From Microbacterium maritypicum (GTDB lineage Bacteria > Actinomycetota > Actinomycetes > Actinomycetales > Microbacteriaceae), in the NCBI RefSeq assembly GCF_041529975.1, contig NZ_CP168030.1, positions 3,100,001 to 3,164,000 on the forward strand: a stretch of 64,000 bases of DNA. The letters are read 5' to 3'. The notes beneath the pieces are model-generated. The model was given only the letters and a program-made list of their open reading frames with translations, was not told the origin of the DNA and did not search any database. Shown here piece by piece: positions 7,825-18,021 of the stretch (within the stretch, counting starts at the first letter, position 1; each line of letters begins with the position of its first letter). A program made the translations under genes and the position numbers.

Positions 7825-9735
7825 GTGGCCCACGTCCTTCAGAACGTCGTCTTCCCACTTGATCGCGACCCCGACCTTCTTCCGCTCTACGCCGACCCGG
7901 AGACCTGGTCCGTGATCGAGGACGAACCCGTCCGCGTCTCGAACCGCGCTCACCTCGGGAACATCCTCGGGCGGCATCGCGCCCGGATCGTGGCGGGGCG
8001 GCGTGTGTCGATGGGAACGTACTTCAACGCCTTCCCCGCGTCGTACTGGCAGCACTGGACGAGCGTTCGGCAGGTGCAGCTCACGGTGCGCACCACGGGT
8101 CCCGCGACGATCCTCGTGTACCGCTCCAACGGTTCCGGCGTCCGCCAGCGCGTGGCCACCCGCGAGGTGACGGGCGAGGCATCGACGTCCTTCGACCTCG
8201 AGCTCACACAGTACAGTGACGGCGGCTGGATCTGGTTCGACATCGTGGCCGATGAGAAGCCCGCCGTGCTCGAGGGCGCGGAGTGGACGACCGACCAGGA
8301 GCCGAAGCGCACCGGCAAGGCCTCGCTCGGTATCACCACCTACAACAAGCCCGACTACTGCGTCGAGACCCTGCGGGCACTCGCCGCGTCGCCGGACGCT
8401 CTGGAGTTCGTGGATCGCATCTTCCTGATCGATCAGGGGACCCAGCTCGTCGCGGATCAGGAGGGCTACGGCGACGTCGCCACGAGCCTCGGCGAGACGC
8501 TCCAGGTGATCCGTCAGGACAACCTCGGCGGATCCGGAGGATTCGCTCGGGCCATGCACGAGACGCTCCAGCGTCCGGAGAGCGACTTCGTGCAGCTCCT
8601 CGACGACGATGTGCGGCTCGAGCCGGAATCACTGCGCCGCTCCATCGTCTTCGGTCAGTACGCGACGACGCCGGTGCTGGTCGGCGGTCACATGTTCGAC
8701 CTGCTCGACCGCCCGAAACTGCACGGCTGGGCCGAGGTCGTCGACGAGCATCCGTTCATGTGGCGCAACCTGTATCAGGAGAAGATGCCGCACGACTTCG
8801 GCGTCTCGAACCTGCGGCAGTCCACGCTCCTGCACATGCGCATGGACGCCGACTACAACGGTTGGTGGATGTGTCTCATCCCCCTCGATGCGATCCGCAA
8901 GGTCGGCCTCTCCCTGCCCGCATTCATCAAGTGGGACGACGCCGAGTTCTGCCTCCGCGCCGGCGAGGCAGGCTTCCCGACCGTGTCCATGCCGGGAGTG
9001 GCGCTCTGGCACGTCTCCTGGGTCAACAAGGACGACACGATCGACTGGCAGGCGTACTTCCACGCCCGCAACCGGATCGTGGCGGGGCTCCTGCACTCGA
9101 ACGCGCCGAGGGGCGGTCGACTGCTCGTCCACAGCCGCCGCGTCGACCTCAAGCACCTCATGATGATGCAGTACTACCCCGTGGCACTGCGTGCACAGGC
9201 ACTGCGCGATGTCCTGTCCGGACCCGAGCACATGCGTCGCAACCTGGCGACGGCCATGCCCGCCGCCCGTGCCCTCGCCGCCGACTATCCGGAGACGGTC
9301 GTGCACCGTGACCCGTCCGCCGTGCTGCACGCGCGTCGCGGCCGCCAGGTGTACAAGCAGCTCCCGAAGAACGACCTGGACAGCCCGAAGGGGATGCGGT
9401 TGCGGTTGTTCACCCTCTCCACGCTGACCTCGCACTTCCTCCACCGCCCGAACCCGGCGAACATCGCACAGCCCGAGGTCGAGTTCGGCAAGGAAGACGC
9501 GCACTGGTGGCGCGTCCCGGCGTTCGACAGCGCACTGGTGAGTGCCGCCGACGGCTCCGGAAAGAACATCTACACGCGTGATCGCGCGAAGTACCGGCGG
9601 ATGCTGCGTGACACGGTGCGGCTGCATGCCGAACTCCGCCGTCGCTGGCCGGATCTGCAGAAGCAGTACCGCGAGGCGCTGCCCGATCTCGTCTCACCCC
9701 AGTCCTGGCAGCAGATCTTCGAGGAGAAGGCATGA
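7825..9735 (+). CDS. glfT2: GlfT2-type galactofuranosyltransferase
   Basis: At 636 residues it is nearly the length of mycobacterial GlfT2 (637). Three regions are evident: an N-terminal beta-rich domain (1-165), a GT-A domain (about 166-400) and a helical C-terminal domain. Catalytic landmarks fall at matching positions: the metal-binding D260-D261-D262 in LLDDDV, W370-D371-D372-A-E374 and H396 in ALWHVSW. GlfT2 polymerises galactofuranose from UDP-Galf with alternating beta-1,5 and beta-1,6 links on a polyprenyl carrier at the inner membrane face. It starts at a GTG and overlaps the next transferase by 4 bp. Linkage specificity in this organism cannot be read from sequence. Confidence 0.9.
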   Translation: MAHVLQNVVFPLDRDPDLLPLYADPETWSVIEDEPVRVSNRAHLGNILGRHRARIVAGRRVSMGTYFNAFPASYWQHWTSVRQVQLTVRTTGPATILVYRSNGSGVRQRVATREVTGEASTSFDLELTQYSDGGWIWFDIVADEKPAVLEGAEWTTDQEPKRTGKASLGITTYNKPDYCVETLRALAASPDALEFVDRIFLIDQGTQLVADQEGYGDVATSLGETLQVIRQDNLGGSGGFARAMHETLQRPESDFVQLLDDDVRLEPESLRRSIVFGQYATTPVLVGGHMFDLLDRPKLHGWAEVVDEHPFMWRNLYQEKMPHDFGVSNLRQSTLLHMRMDADYNGWWMCLIPLDAIRKVGLSLPAFIKWDDAEFCLRAGEAGFPTVSMPGVALWHVSWVNKDDTIDWQAYFHARNRIVAGLLHSNAPRGGRLLVHSRRVDLKHLMMMQYYPVALRAQALRDVLSGPEHMRRNLATAMPAARALAADYPETVVHRDPSAVLHARRGRQVYKQLPKNDLDSPKGMRLRLFTLSTLTSHFLHRPNPANIAQPEVEFGKEDAHWWRVPAFDSALVSAADGSGKNIYTRDRAKYRRMLRDTVRLHAELRRRWPDLQKQYREALPDLVSPQSWQQIFEEKA

Positions 9736-10694
9736 CCGCGGCGCCCGCTGCATTCGACCCCACGGCCGCGACGATCGTCATCGTCACCTTCAACCGCTCT
9801 CACCTGCTCTCGGGTCTGCTCACGAGCATCACCGCGATGGACCCCAAGCCCGGCCACGTCGTGATCATCGACAACGCCTCGGCAGACGACACCACCGACG
9901 TCGTCGAATCGTTCCGCGAGGACATCGGCACCGAGATCGTGTACCGGCGACTCGAGAAGAACACCGGCGGCTCCGGCGGCTTCAGCGAAGGCATGCGCAC
10001 CGCGTACGAGCTCGGCTCCGAGTGGATCTGGATGATGGACGACGACGTCGAGGTGCTCACCGAGGGGCTCGCGAAGATGGGCGCCTGGAGCAGCCGGTTC
10101 AAGAGCATCCAAGGGCGCCGCTTCGACTACGACGGCAGCGAGTTCTACTGGCAGTACCGCATCGCCGAGCGCATGGGCATCCCCATTCCGTTCGCTCCGT
10201 CCGGCTTCGACGAGACGGGCTACAAGGAGATGAACAGCGGATGCTTCGAGGGCATGTTCATCCATCGCTCGATCGTGCAGCAGATCGGCTTCCCCGACCC
10301 GCGGTTCTTCATCTACTGGGACGACCAGATGTACGGGTGGCTGGCCTCGCGGCTGACGACCGCGGTGATCGTCGACGAGTTCGTGCTGCGCCGCACCCGT
10401 GAGATCAAGCAGTGGGACATGGGCATCCGCCACATGAACGCGTCCAGCAATGCGTACCGCTACTACATCATGCGCAACCGCGGATTCATCAAGCAGTACT
10501 ACCGCGTCCACGGCGTCTACAACCCGGTGCTCTTCGGCCTCGGCACCGCGGCGACGTTCTTCAAGGAACTCATCCGGCTCGTGTTCGTCGAGAGGACCGT
10601 GCGCGGCACGAGCAACCTCTTCCGCGGCATCCGCGACGGCGGCAAGGCCGGCCGGGACCGCAGCTGGCAGCCGATGCCTCCTCTGGAGGGGTGA
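9732..10694 (+). CDS. glfT1: GlfT1-type galactofuranosyltransferase (GT2)
   Basis: The 320-residue GT2 protein has the DDD metal site at 103-105 (WMMDDDVEV), the NTGGSGGF loop at 77-84 and the catalytic-base region W196-D197-D198. Mycobacterial GlfT1 has a similar size and adds the first two galactofuranose residues to the lipid-linked primer before GlfT2 elongates. Its ATG overlaps the stop of the GlfT2-like gene (ATGA), so the two are made together. The nearby Wzt/Wzm pair parallels the mycobacterial arrangement around GlfT1. A weaker possibility is another hexose transferase for the same polymer. Confidence 0.85.
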   Translation: MTAAPAAFDPTAATIVIVTFNRSHLLSGLLTSITAMDPKPGHVVIIDNASADDTTDVVESFREDIGTEIVYRRLEKNTGGSGGFSEGMRTAYELGSEWIWMMDDDVEVLTEGLAKMGAWSSRFKSIQGRRFDYDGSEFYWQYRIAERMGIPIPFAPSGFDETGYKEMNSGCFEGMFIHRSIVQQIGFPDPRFFIYWDDQMYGWLASRLTTAVIVDEFVLRRTREIKQWDMGIRHMNASSNAYRYYIMRNRGFIKQYYRVHGVYNPVLFGLGTAATFFKELIRLVFVERTVRGTSNLFRGIRDGGKAGRDRSWQPMPPLEG

Positions 10695-10696
10695 CG

Positions 10697-11311
10697 ATGG
10701 ACGATTCGCAGCCGGAACTGCGCTGGGCACCTCTGCCTCCGCAGCCGAGGCGGACCGGACGGATATGGCTCATCGTCGGCCTCTCGGTCGCCGCTCTCGC
10801 GATCGTGGGCCTGCTGCTGTTCTTCCTCCTGCCGCGGGGCGACGCCCCCACCCCGTCGGAGTCCGCATCGCCGACGCCGACGGAGTCGACGACTCCAACT
10901 CCGACGACGACGCCGACGCCGACGGCCACGCCGACCGCCACCACCGCCGCTCCCGAGCCGGAGCCGACACCGGCCCTCACGCCTCCCCCGGCGACCGACC
11001 CCACCGTCGAGGTGTTCCGCGGACAGGTGAGCGGATGGCTGAACTCCGCACCCCGCGGGCTCGACATCATCGCGGGCGCCAGCGGGCAGGACGCCCTCCC
11101 CGTCGTCGACACGCTGCAGCAGGACGCGCAGCGACTGTCGGATGCGCAGGCGCCTTCATCCATCGCCTCGAAGTGGTACGACGGTGTGACGGACTACGCC
11201 CAGCGTCTCACGCAGCTCCAGGCGGCGATCACGAACGATTCCGGTGTCCCCGCTGCCGTGGATGCGGCACGGAAGTCCGTCACCGCCCTCCGGAGCCTGG
11301 TGGGTCTGTGA
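10697..11311 (+). CDS. Membrane-anchored protein with Ser/Thr/Pro linker, function unknown
   Basis: The 204-residue protein begins with a ~20-residue cytosolic Pro/Arg segment and one membrane helix (about 23-46, IWLIVGLSVAALAIVGLLL). About 55 residues of Thr-Pro-Glu-rich linker follow, then a ~110-residue outer domain that looks mainly helical. I recognise no catalytic motif. The start ATG is 2 nt after the GlfT1-like stop (GGAGGGGTGACG precedes it, a good ribosome binding site), so it is the third gene of the galactan operon. The outer domain could bind the wall or the nascent galactan; this is inference from position only. Confidence 0.8.
   Translation: MDDSQPELRWAPLPPQPRRTGRIWLIVGLSVAALAIVGLLLFFLLPRGDAPTPSESASPTPTESTTPTPTTTPTPTATPTATTAAPEPEPTPALTPPPATDPTVEVFRGQVSGWLNSAPRGLDIIAGASGQDALPVVDTLQQDAQRLSDAQAPSSIASKWYDGVTDYAQRLTQLQAAITNDSGVPAAVDAARKSVTALRSLVGL
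10862..10985 (+). repeat. Low-complexity Thr/Pro codon tract
   Basis: ACG/CCG/ACT codons alternate to encode the Thr-Pro linker of the preceding gene. There is no fixed-length repeat unit, so this is compositional bias rather than a tandem array. Confidence 0.5.
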
Positions 11312-11320
11312 GCGGACCGT

Positions 11321-11346
11321 CGATCAGCTCGTCGAAGCGCTGATCG
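11321..11346. terminator. Weak hairpin between convergent genes
   Basis: CGATCAGC (11321-11328) pairs with GCTGATCG (11339-11346) across a 10-nt loop, directly before the wzt stop codon. No T-tract follows on either strand, so termination efficiency is doubtful. Confidence 0.35.
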
Positions 11347-12081
11347 CTACACCGCGTAGTCGGCGTTGTAGCGGTCCAGCACCTCGGCGATCGGCGCATC
11401 CAGCGCCAGCGCGCCCTTGTCGAGGTAGAGTCCGCGGGTGCAGAACCGTCGGAGATCGCGCTCGTTGTGGCTGACGAAGAACAGCGTCCGTCCCTCGGCC
11501 AGCAGCTCGTCGATGCGCTTGTAGCACTTGTCGCGGAAGGCCTTGTCGCCGACGGCGAGCACCTCGTCCACCAGCAGGATCGGTTCGTCGAGCTGGGACA
11601 CGACGGAGAACGCGAGCCGGACCTTCATGCCGTTCGAGAGGTGCTTGTAGGGCGTCTCCTCGAAGCCGGCGAGCTCCGCGAACGCGATGATGTCGTCGTA
11701 GCGACGGGATACCTCGTCGCGGGACATCCCGTGCAGGCCGGCCGTCAGCCGCACGTTCTCACGCACGGTGAGGTCGCCCACGAATCCGCCGGTGATCTCG
11801 ATCAGGGGGGCGACGCCGCCGTTCACGGAGACGGTCCCCTCGTCGGGGAGCAGAACCTTGGCGACCAGGCGGAGCAGCGTGGATTTGCCCTGCCCGTTAC
11901 GTCCCACCACGCCGATCGATTCCCCCGGTTGCACAGTGAAGGACACATCACGGAGCGCCCAGAACTCACCGGGACGCGAACGTCGCGAGGAACCGGAGAA
12001 GAGGTCCTTGAAACTGCGTCGGCCCCTCCGGTTCCGGCGGAACCGGACTCCGAGACCCTGCACTTCGATCGCCGCCGACAT
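11347..12081 (-). CDS. Polysaccharide ABC exporter ATPase, Wzt-like (system 1)
   Basis: The 244-residue ATPase has Walker A GRNGQGKST (60-68), a signature-like LSNGMK and Walker B LLVDEVLAVGD followed by the switch His in FFVSHN. The form is the short Wzt, lacking the C-terminal carbohydrate-binding domain found in Wzt proteins that recognise a capped polymer. In known short-Wzt systems, such as the Klebsiella O2a galactan, export is coupled to synthesis. Its ATG shares one base with the stop of the permease (TGATG). Position beside GlfT1/GlfT2 and glf implies export of the lipid-linked galactan. Confidence 0.9.
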   Translation of the reverse strand: MSAAIEVQGLGVRFRRNRRGRRSFKDLFSGSSRRSRPGEFWALRDVSFTVQPGESIGVVGRNGQGKSTLLRLVAKVLLPDEGTVSVNGGVAPLIEITGGFVGDLTVRENVRLTAGLHGMSRDEVSRRYDDIIAFAELAGFEETPYKHLSNGMKVRLAFSVVSQLDEPILLVDEVLAVGDKAFRDKCYKRIDELLAEGRTLFFVSHNERDLRRFCTRGLYLDKGALALDAPIAEVLDRYNADYAV

Positions 12082-12872
12082 CACAGCTCCTTCAGCACAG
12101 GTCGTTCGAGGCTCCGGAAGGTCCACACACCGAGAGCGAGGATGACGATGCACATCACGGCACTGATGACCACCGGCACGGTCTGCCACAGGTCGGGGAA
12201 GAAACCGACCCGGTAGAGCGTGAAGATGCCCGCGAGCGGGTTGAACGCCCCGATGGTGTCGAAGGGCGCCGGGAGATCACGGAAGCTGTAGATGACGGGC
12301 GACGCGTAGAACAGGGCGCGGAGAATCAGCGCGGTGGTGCGCTCGAGATCCGAGTACAGCACGCAGAGCGGGGCGACCAGGAGCCCGAGTCCGACCAGCA
12401 GCATGATCTGCAGGAGTACCGCGACCGGGAACCAGAGCAGCATCCAGTTCACATGAGCGCCGCTGAACACGGCGAAGAGGACGAGCACCGGAATCGAGAG
12501 CAGGAACTCGATCCCCTTGCTGAGCACGATGCGGTTCACCCAGATCGAGCGCGGGATCGCCGTGGACCGCACGAGCCGCGCGTCCTTCTTGAACGCCCGG
12601 GTGAAGTCGGACACCGAGGTGTTGAACCACACCCAGGGCAGCAACGCGACGATGAGGAAGACGATGTACGGATCTTCGCCGACGCTCCTGTTGAAGACCT
12701 GCGTGAAGACGAACCAGTAGATCGCGCTCATGACGAGCGGATCGAGGATCGACCACAGGTAGCCGAGGGAGCTCGTCGCGTACCGGACCTTCAGGTCGCG
12801 GGCGGACAGCAGCCACAACGAATGCAGATAGCGCCGGGGCGTCCCGGGCGCCCCGACAGCAGCGTGACTCAC
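12081..12872 (-). CDS. Polysaccharide ABC exporter permease, Wzm-like (system 1)
   Basis: The 263-residue ABC-2 type permease has six membrane segments and the typical N-terminal amphipathic segment RRYLHSLWLLSARDLKVRY before the first helix. It forms the membrane channel with the ATPase downstream. The gene starts at a GTG. A TAGACT box lies 7 nt before it, and the TAG of this box is the glf stop codon, so the gene probably has its own leaderless promoter as well as read-through from glf. Confidence 0.9.
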   Translation of the reverse strand: MSHAAVGAPGTPRRYLHSLWLLSARDLKVRYATSSLGYLWSILDPLVMSAIYWFVFTQVFNRSVGEDPYIVFLIVALLPWVWFNTSVSDFTRAFKKDARLVRSTAIPRSIWVNRIVLSKGIEFLLSIPVLVLFAVFSGAHVNWMLLWFPVAVLLQIMLLVGLGLLVAPLCVLYSDLERTTALILRALFYASPVIYSFRDLPAPFDTIGAFNPLAGIFTLYRVGFFPDLWQTVPVVISAVMCIVILALGVWTFRSLERPVLKEL

Positions 12873-12882
12873 GATGTCGAGT

Positions 12883-14501
<1,619 letters not shown>

Positions 14502-14509
<8 letters not shown>

Positions 14510-15468
14510 GAATGCGGTCATCGCGGCCGTCGTCCCCGCGTACAAAGAAGAGAAGATGATCGCGAAGGTCATCCAGACGATGCCGGACTACGTCGATCAC
14601 ATCGTGATCGTCGACGACTGCAGCCCGGACGGGACCAGCGACGTCGTCCGCAGCATCGAGGATCCCCGCGTGACGCTGATCCGTCATGAGGAGAACCAGG
14701 GCGTCGGCGGTGCGATCATCACCGCGCACCGGACCGCGATGGACCTGGGCGCGGATGTCAACGTCGTGATGGCGGGCGATGCGCAGATGGACCCCGATTA
14801 CCTGCCCACACTGCTGGACAAGGTCACGGACGGCGGCTTCGGGTTCGCCAAGGCCAACCGCTTCTACTCCCCCCGAGTCGTTCCGCGGCATGCCGGGGTA
14901 TCGAGTGTTCGGCAACGTCGTGCTCTCCTTCTTCACGAAGCTGGCTTCCGGCTACTGGAACCTCTTCGATCCGCAGAACGGGTACACGGCGATCCGCACC
15001 GAGGCTCTCGCACGGGTGCCGCTCGAGCGCGTCGCGAAACGCTACAGCTTCGAGAACGATCTGCTCATCCACCTGAACATCCTCCAGGTTCCGGCGACCG
15101 ACGTGCCCATTCCCGCGGTGTACGGCGACGAGGTCTCCAGCATCCGCTTGAGCAAGGTCGTCCCCGAGCTTCTGCACCGGTTGACGGTCGGCTACTGGTC
15201 GCGGATCTGGTACCGCTACGTGCTGTGGTCCTTCTCCCCCATCGCGCTTCTGCTGTTCATGGGCCTGCTGCTTTTCGTCGTCGGGCTCGGCATCGCCGTC
15301 TGGGTGATGTTCCAGATCGCGAGCTCGGTCGTGGCGACCGCAGCCACGGTCATGCTCGCGGCGCTCCCGCTCATGATCGGGACGCAGATGCTGATCAGCG
15401 CGCTGCAGCTCGACATCCAGGCGACGCCCTCGACGCCGACGTACTCGCCGTTCGACGCCAGGGTATGA
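14502..15468 (+). pseudogene. Polyprenyl-phosphate glycosyltransferase (GT2), interrupted by a frameshift
   Basis: The reading frame is correct from the ATG to residue 124 (VPAYKEE at the nucleotide site, VDDCSPDG, AGDAQMDPDY as the DxD region, ending FAKANRFYSP). It continues in another frame as ESFRGMPGYRVFGN, then FDPQNGYTA and two C-terminal membrane helices ending at 15468. The shift lies in a run of six C (14869-14874); five would restore one 321-residue protein of the DPM1/GtrB type with a membrane tail. As written, translation runs out of frame to 15602, antisense to the next gene. Sequencing error, phase variation at the C run or true decay are all possible. Confidence 0.8.
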
Positions 15469-15506
15469 AAGAGCGGGCGGCCGACAGATGCCGGCCGCCC
15501 GCTCTT
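15469..15506. terminator. Strong bidirectional terminator between convergent genes
   Basis: A perfect 15-bp stem (15469-15483 with 15492-15506), GC-rich in the middle and with AAGAG/CTCTT ends, encloses an 8-nt loop. It begins directly after the GT2 stop and lies 10 bp before the stop of the convergent dehydrogenase. Confidence 0.85.
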
Positions 15507-15516
15507 CCTCACAGCG

Positions 15517-16812
15517 CTAGGCCGCCGTGCCGACCACGATGCGGGGAGTGCCCGTCCATCGCTCAGCGTCGGTGGCCGCGCGACCGTCGACGAGCAGCTT
15601 GACTCCGGGCAGCTGTGCGGGAGCGAGCTCGCGGTAGTCGGCGTGGTCGGTCTGCAGGATCGCGAGGTCGACCTCTTCACCGATCTCGTAGGGCTCGAAG
15701 CCGAGGCCGCGCAGTTCTTCGTCGGTGTAGAGCGGGTCGTGCACCCGCACCTCGGCGCCACGATCCCGTAGCGCCTTGACCGTGGGGAAGACTCCCGAGA
15801 AGGCCGTCTCCTTGACGCCTCCGCGGTAGGCCGCGCCCAGGACCACCGCGCGCTGACCGGAGAGCGACCCGAGGATCCCCTCCGCCTGTGCCACGAGACG
15901 CTCCGGCATCGACGCGTTGAGCTGACGGGCGACCCGCACGATGTCCGCGTCGGGATCGGTCGCCAGGTAGAGCCGCGGGTAGACGGGGATGCAGTGTCCG
16001 CCGACGGCGATGCCGGGCCGGTGGATGTGGCTGTACGGCTGGGAGTTGCAGGCTTCGATGACCTTGTAGACGTCGATGCCGTGGGATGCCGCGAAGAGGC
16101 CGAACTGGTTGGCCAGGCCGATGTTCACGTCACGGTAGGTGGTCTCGGCGAGCTTCGCCATCTCGGAGGCCTCGGTGCTCCCGAGGTCCCAGACGCCATT
16201 GGGGCGGGGCAGGTCGGTGCGTTCGTCGAACTGGAGGACGGCCTCGTAGAACTCGCGCGCACGGCGGTTTCCCTCGGCGGAGAGGGCGCCGATGAGCTTC
16301 GGGTACTTGCGGAGGTCTTCGAAGACGCGCCCGGTGAGCACACGCTCCGGCGAGTAGGCGAGGAAGAAGTCCTCGCCCTCCGTGAGGCCCGATCCCTCTT
16401 CCAGCATCGGCTTCCAGCGGTTGCGCGTCGTCCCCACGGGCAGCGTGGTCTCGTAGGACACGAGGGTTCCCGGGGTGAGGTGCTCGGCGAGCGACGCGGT
16501 CGCCGCGTCCATGTACTTGAAGTCCGGCTCCCAGGTCTCGTCGTTCACGAAGACCGGCGCCACCAGCACGACGGCATCCGCGCCGGGAATCGCCTCGGCG
16601 TAGTCGGTCGTCGCACGCAGACGACCGGCGGGGATGAGCTCGGCGAGTCTCTCCTGGAGGTGCGCCTCGCCGGGGAAGGGCTCGCGCCCGGCGTTGATGG
16701 TGTCGACGGCCTTCTGGTTGACGTCGACTCCGATGACGTCATGGCCGGATGAGGCGAACTGGACGGCGAGGGGAAGCCCGATCTTTCCGAGGGCCACGAC
16801 GGCGATACGCAT
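15517..16812 (-). CDS. Nucleotide-sugar C6 dehydrogenase (WbpA/WecC-like)
   Basis: The 431-residue UDP-GlcNAc or UDP-ManNAc 6-dehydrogenase oxidises C6 twice with NAD to give the uronic acid. The catalytic cysteine is C274 in GGHCIPV, with K220 and N234 in the conserved helix (EMAKLAETTYRDVN) and the ETTLPVGTT and YSPERV blocks ahead. The C-terminal UDP-binding domain includes GAAYRGGVKE. The first Rossmann glycine is Ala (VVALGKIGLP instead of VVGLG). TAGACT lies 7 nt before the ATG. With the genes at 19242, 27756, 28739 and 29833 it fits the first step to UDP-ManNAc(3NAc)A. A simple WecC role making UDP-ManNAcA is the alternative. Confidence 0.9.
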   Translation of the reverse strand: MRIAVVALGKIGLPLAVQFASSGHDVIGVDVNQKAVDTINAGREPFPGEAHLQERLAELIPAGRLRATTDYAEAIPGADAVVLVAPVFVNDETWEPDFKYMDAATASLAEHLTPGTLVSYETTLPVGTTRNRWKPMLEEGSGLTEGEDFFLAYSPERVLTGRVFEDLRKYPKLIGALSAEGNRRAREFYEAVLQFDERTDLPRPNGVWDLGSTEASEMAKLAETTYRDVNIGLANQFGLFAASHGIDVYKVIEACNSQPYSHIHRPGIAVGGHCIPVYPRLYLATDPDADIVRVARQLNASMPERLVAQAEGILGSLSGQRAVVLGAAYRGGVKETAFSGVFPTVKALRDRGAEVRVHDPLYTDEELRGLGFEPYEIGEEVDLAILQTDHADYRELAPAQLPGVKLLVDGRAATDAERWTGTPRIVVGTAA

Positions 16813-16819
16813 GGGGTCC

Positions 16820-16825
16820 AGTCTA
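16820..16825 (-). promoter_or_regulatory. Dehydrogenase -10 box, leaderless type
   Basis: TAGACT with a 7-nt spacer to the ATG, identical in hexamer and spacing to the galE element. Confidence 0.55.
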
Positions 16826-16863
16826 CGGGGCGGCAGAGGTCCCAGAGCGCTCGGCGACCGCGG

Positions 16864-17937
16864 TCAGAAGATGCGCCCGATCACCGGCACACGACGCAAC
16901 GGCACGACCAGCGCGAACGACAGCACGACCACGATGAGCCACACCAGAACGGCCGACACGACGGACGTGGTCGCGGCATCGGCGAACCAGGGCACGGACC
17001 GCACGGCGATCAGGAGCGCGAAATGCACGAGGTAGACCCCGAAGGTCGCCTCCGACAGGGTCCGGATGACCCGCCCCGTACCGGCGCCGACGTCACCGGA
17101 GAAGAGGCTGTTGACGAAGACGAAGAGGGTGACGGCGATCACGACCGTGACGGGGCCGAGATAGCTCTGCGGAAGCAGCGCTGCGAGCAGCGACGCGGGG
17201 TCGACGGCACCCGCCTGAAGGATCGTCCACCCGATCGCCACTGCCGCGATCGCGCCGCACGCCCACAGGCGCGCACCGGTCAGACGGAGATCACGCAGCG
17301 CGTATCCGGCCACGAAGTAGCCGACGTAGGGCAGCCACTGCGTGAGTGCGCTCAGGATGATCGGCGAGGGGCTCCCTGCCCACGCCAGCAGTGCCGATGT
17401 CGAGTACGTCGCGACAGTGACCAGGATGAGGACCCCTGCGAACATGAGCGCCCGCCGGCGGCCGCCGTCTCTGAGAAACGGGCGCAGAACCGGCGCGATG
17501 GCGTAGAGACCGACGATGAGCCAGAGGAAGTAGAGGTGTGTGTAGGGCTGTCCGCGCAGGACGAGCGCGAGCATCGTCGCCGCGCTCTCGTCGAGCCCGC
17601 TCATCCACTGCCGCACGACGATCAGGTAGAAGACCTGCCAGAAGATGAAGGCCGGCGCGAGGCGGACCAGACGCTGACGGTAGAACGCGGTGGGACCGGC
17701 GGCATGCGGCCGCGCATCGAGTAGCAGGGCGCCGCTGATCATGACGAAGACCGGGACCGCCCAGATGAATCCGGCGTTCAGCGCGACCGCCACCCACCAC
17801 GAGCGCGAGCCCTCCAGCTCGGGAGACGAGCGCAGAGCTCCGAAGGTGTGGATGCTGACCACGCCGATGATCGCCACGATGCGAAGGATGTCGAGTCCCC
17901 AGCGTCGGTGAGTGAGAGTACCTGGAAGCGATGTCAC
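16864..17937 (-). CDS. Acyltransferase-3 family membrane protein
   Basis: The 357-residue protein has about ten membrane helices and the family's N-terminal motif LDILRIVAIIGVVSIHTFG, whose Arg and His are the conserved functional residues. Such proteins transfer acetyl or other acyl groups to cell-surface sugars. The position between the dehydrogenase and a membrane protein of the glycan locus suggests O-acetylation of a polymer made here. It starts at a GTG with TAGCGT 6 nt upstream and is 51 bp from the dehydrogenase start on the same strand. Confidence 0.88.
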   Translation of the reverse strand: MTSLPGTLTHRRWGLDILRIVAIIGVVSIHTFGALRSSPELEGSRSWWVAVALNAGFIWAVPVFVMISGALLLDARPHAAGPTAFYRQRLVRLAPAFIFWQVFYLIVVRQWMSGLDESAATMLALVLRGQPYTHLYFLWLIVGLYAIAPVLRPFLRDGGRRRALMFAGVLILVTVATYSTSALLAWAGSPSPIILSALTQWLPYVGYFVAGYALRDLRLTGARLWACGAIAAVAIGWTILQAGAVDPASLLAALLPQSYLGPVTVVIAVTLFVFVNSLFSGDVGAGTGRVIRTLSEATFGVYLVHFALLIAVRSVPWFADAATTSVVSAVLVWLIVVVLSFALVVPLRRVPVIGRIF

Positions 17938-17943
17938 CCCCGT

Positions 17944-17949
17944 ACGCTA
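17944..17949 (-). promoter_or_regulatory. Acyltransferase -10 box, leaderless type
   Basis: TAGCGT, a 6-nt spacer and the GTG start. A divergent TAGCGT box (18007-18012) serves the gene at 18022 with a 9-nt spacer. Confidence 0.5.
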
Positions 17950-18021
17950 TCCCGTCCACGACGCGCGCATCGAAACCGCCGAGCCGCCACCGCGAAACCT
18001 CCGTGCTAGCGTGATATCGCC

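Noticed and set aside
10862..10985. Possible minisatellite
   Set aside because: The tract only reflects Thr and Pro codons; units have no constant length.
14869..14874. Programmed ribosomal frameshift instead of mutation
   Set aside because: A C run without a downstream stem or known slip signal gives no support; it stays only a remote option.
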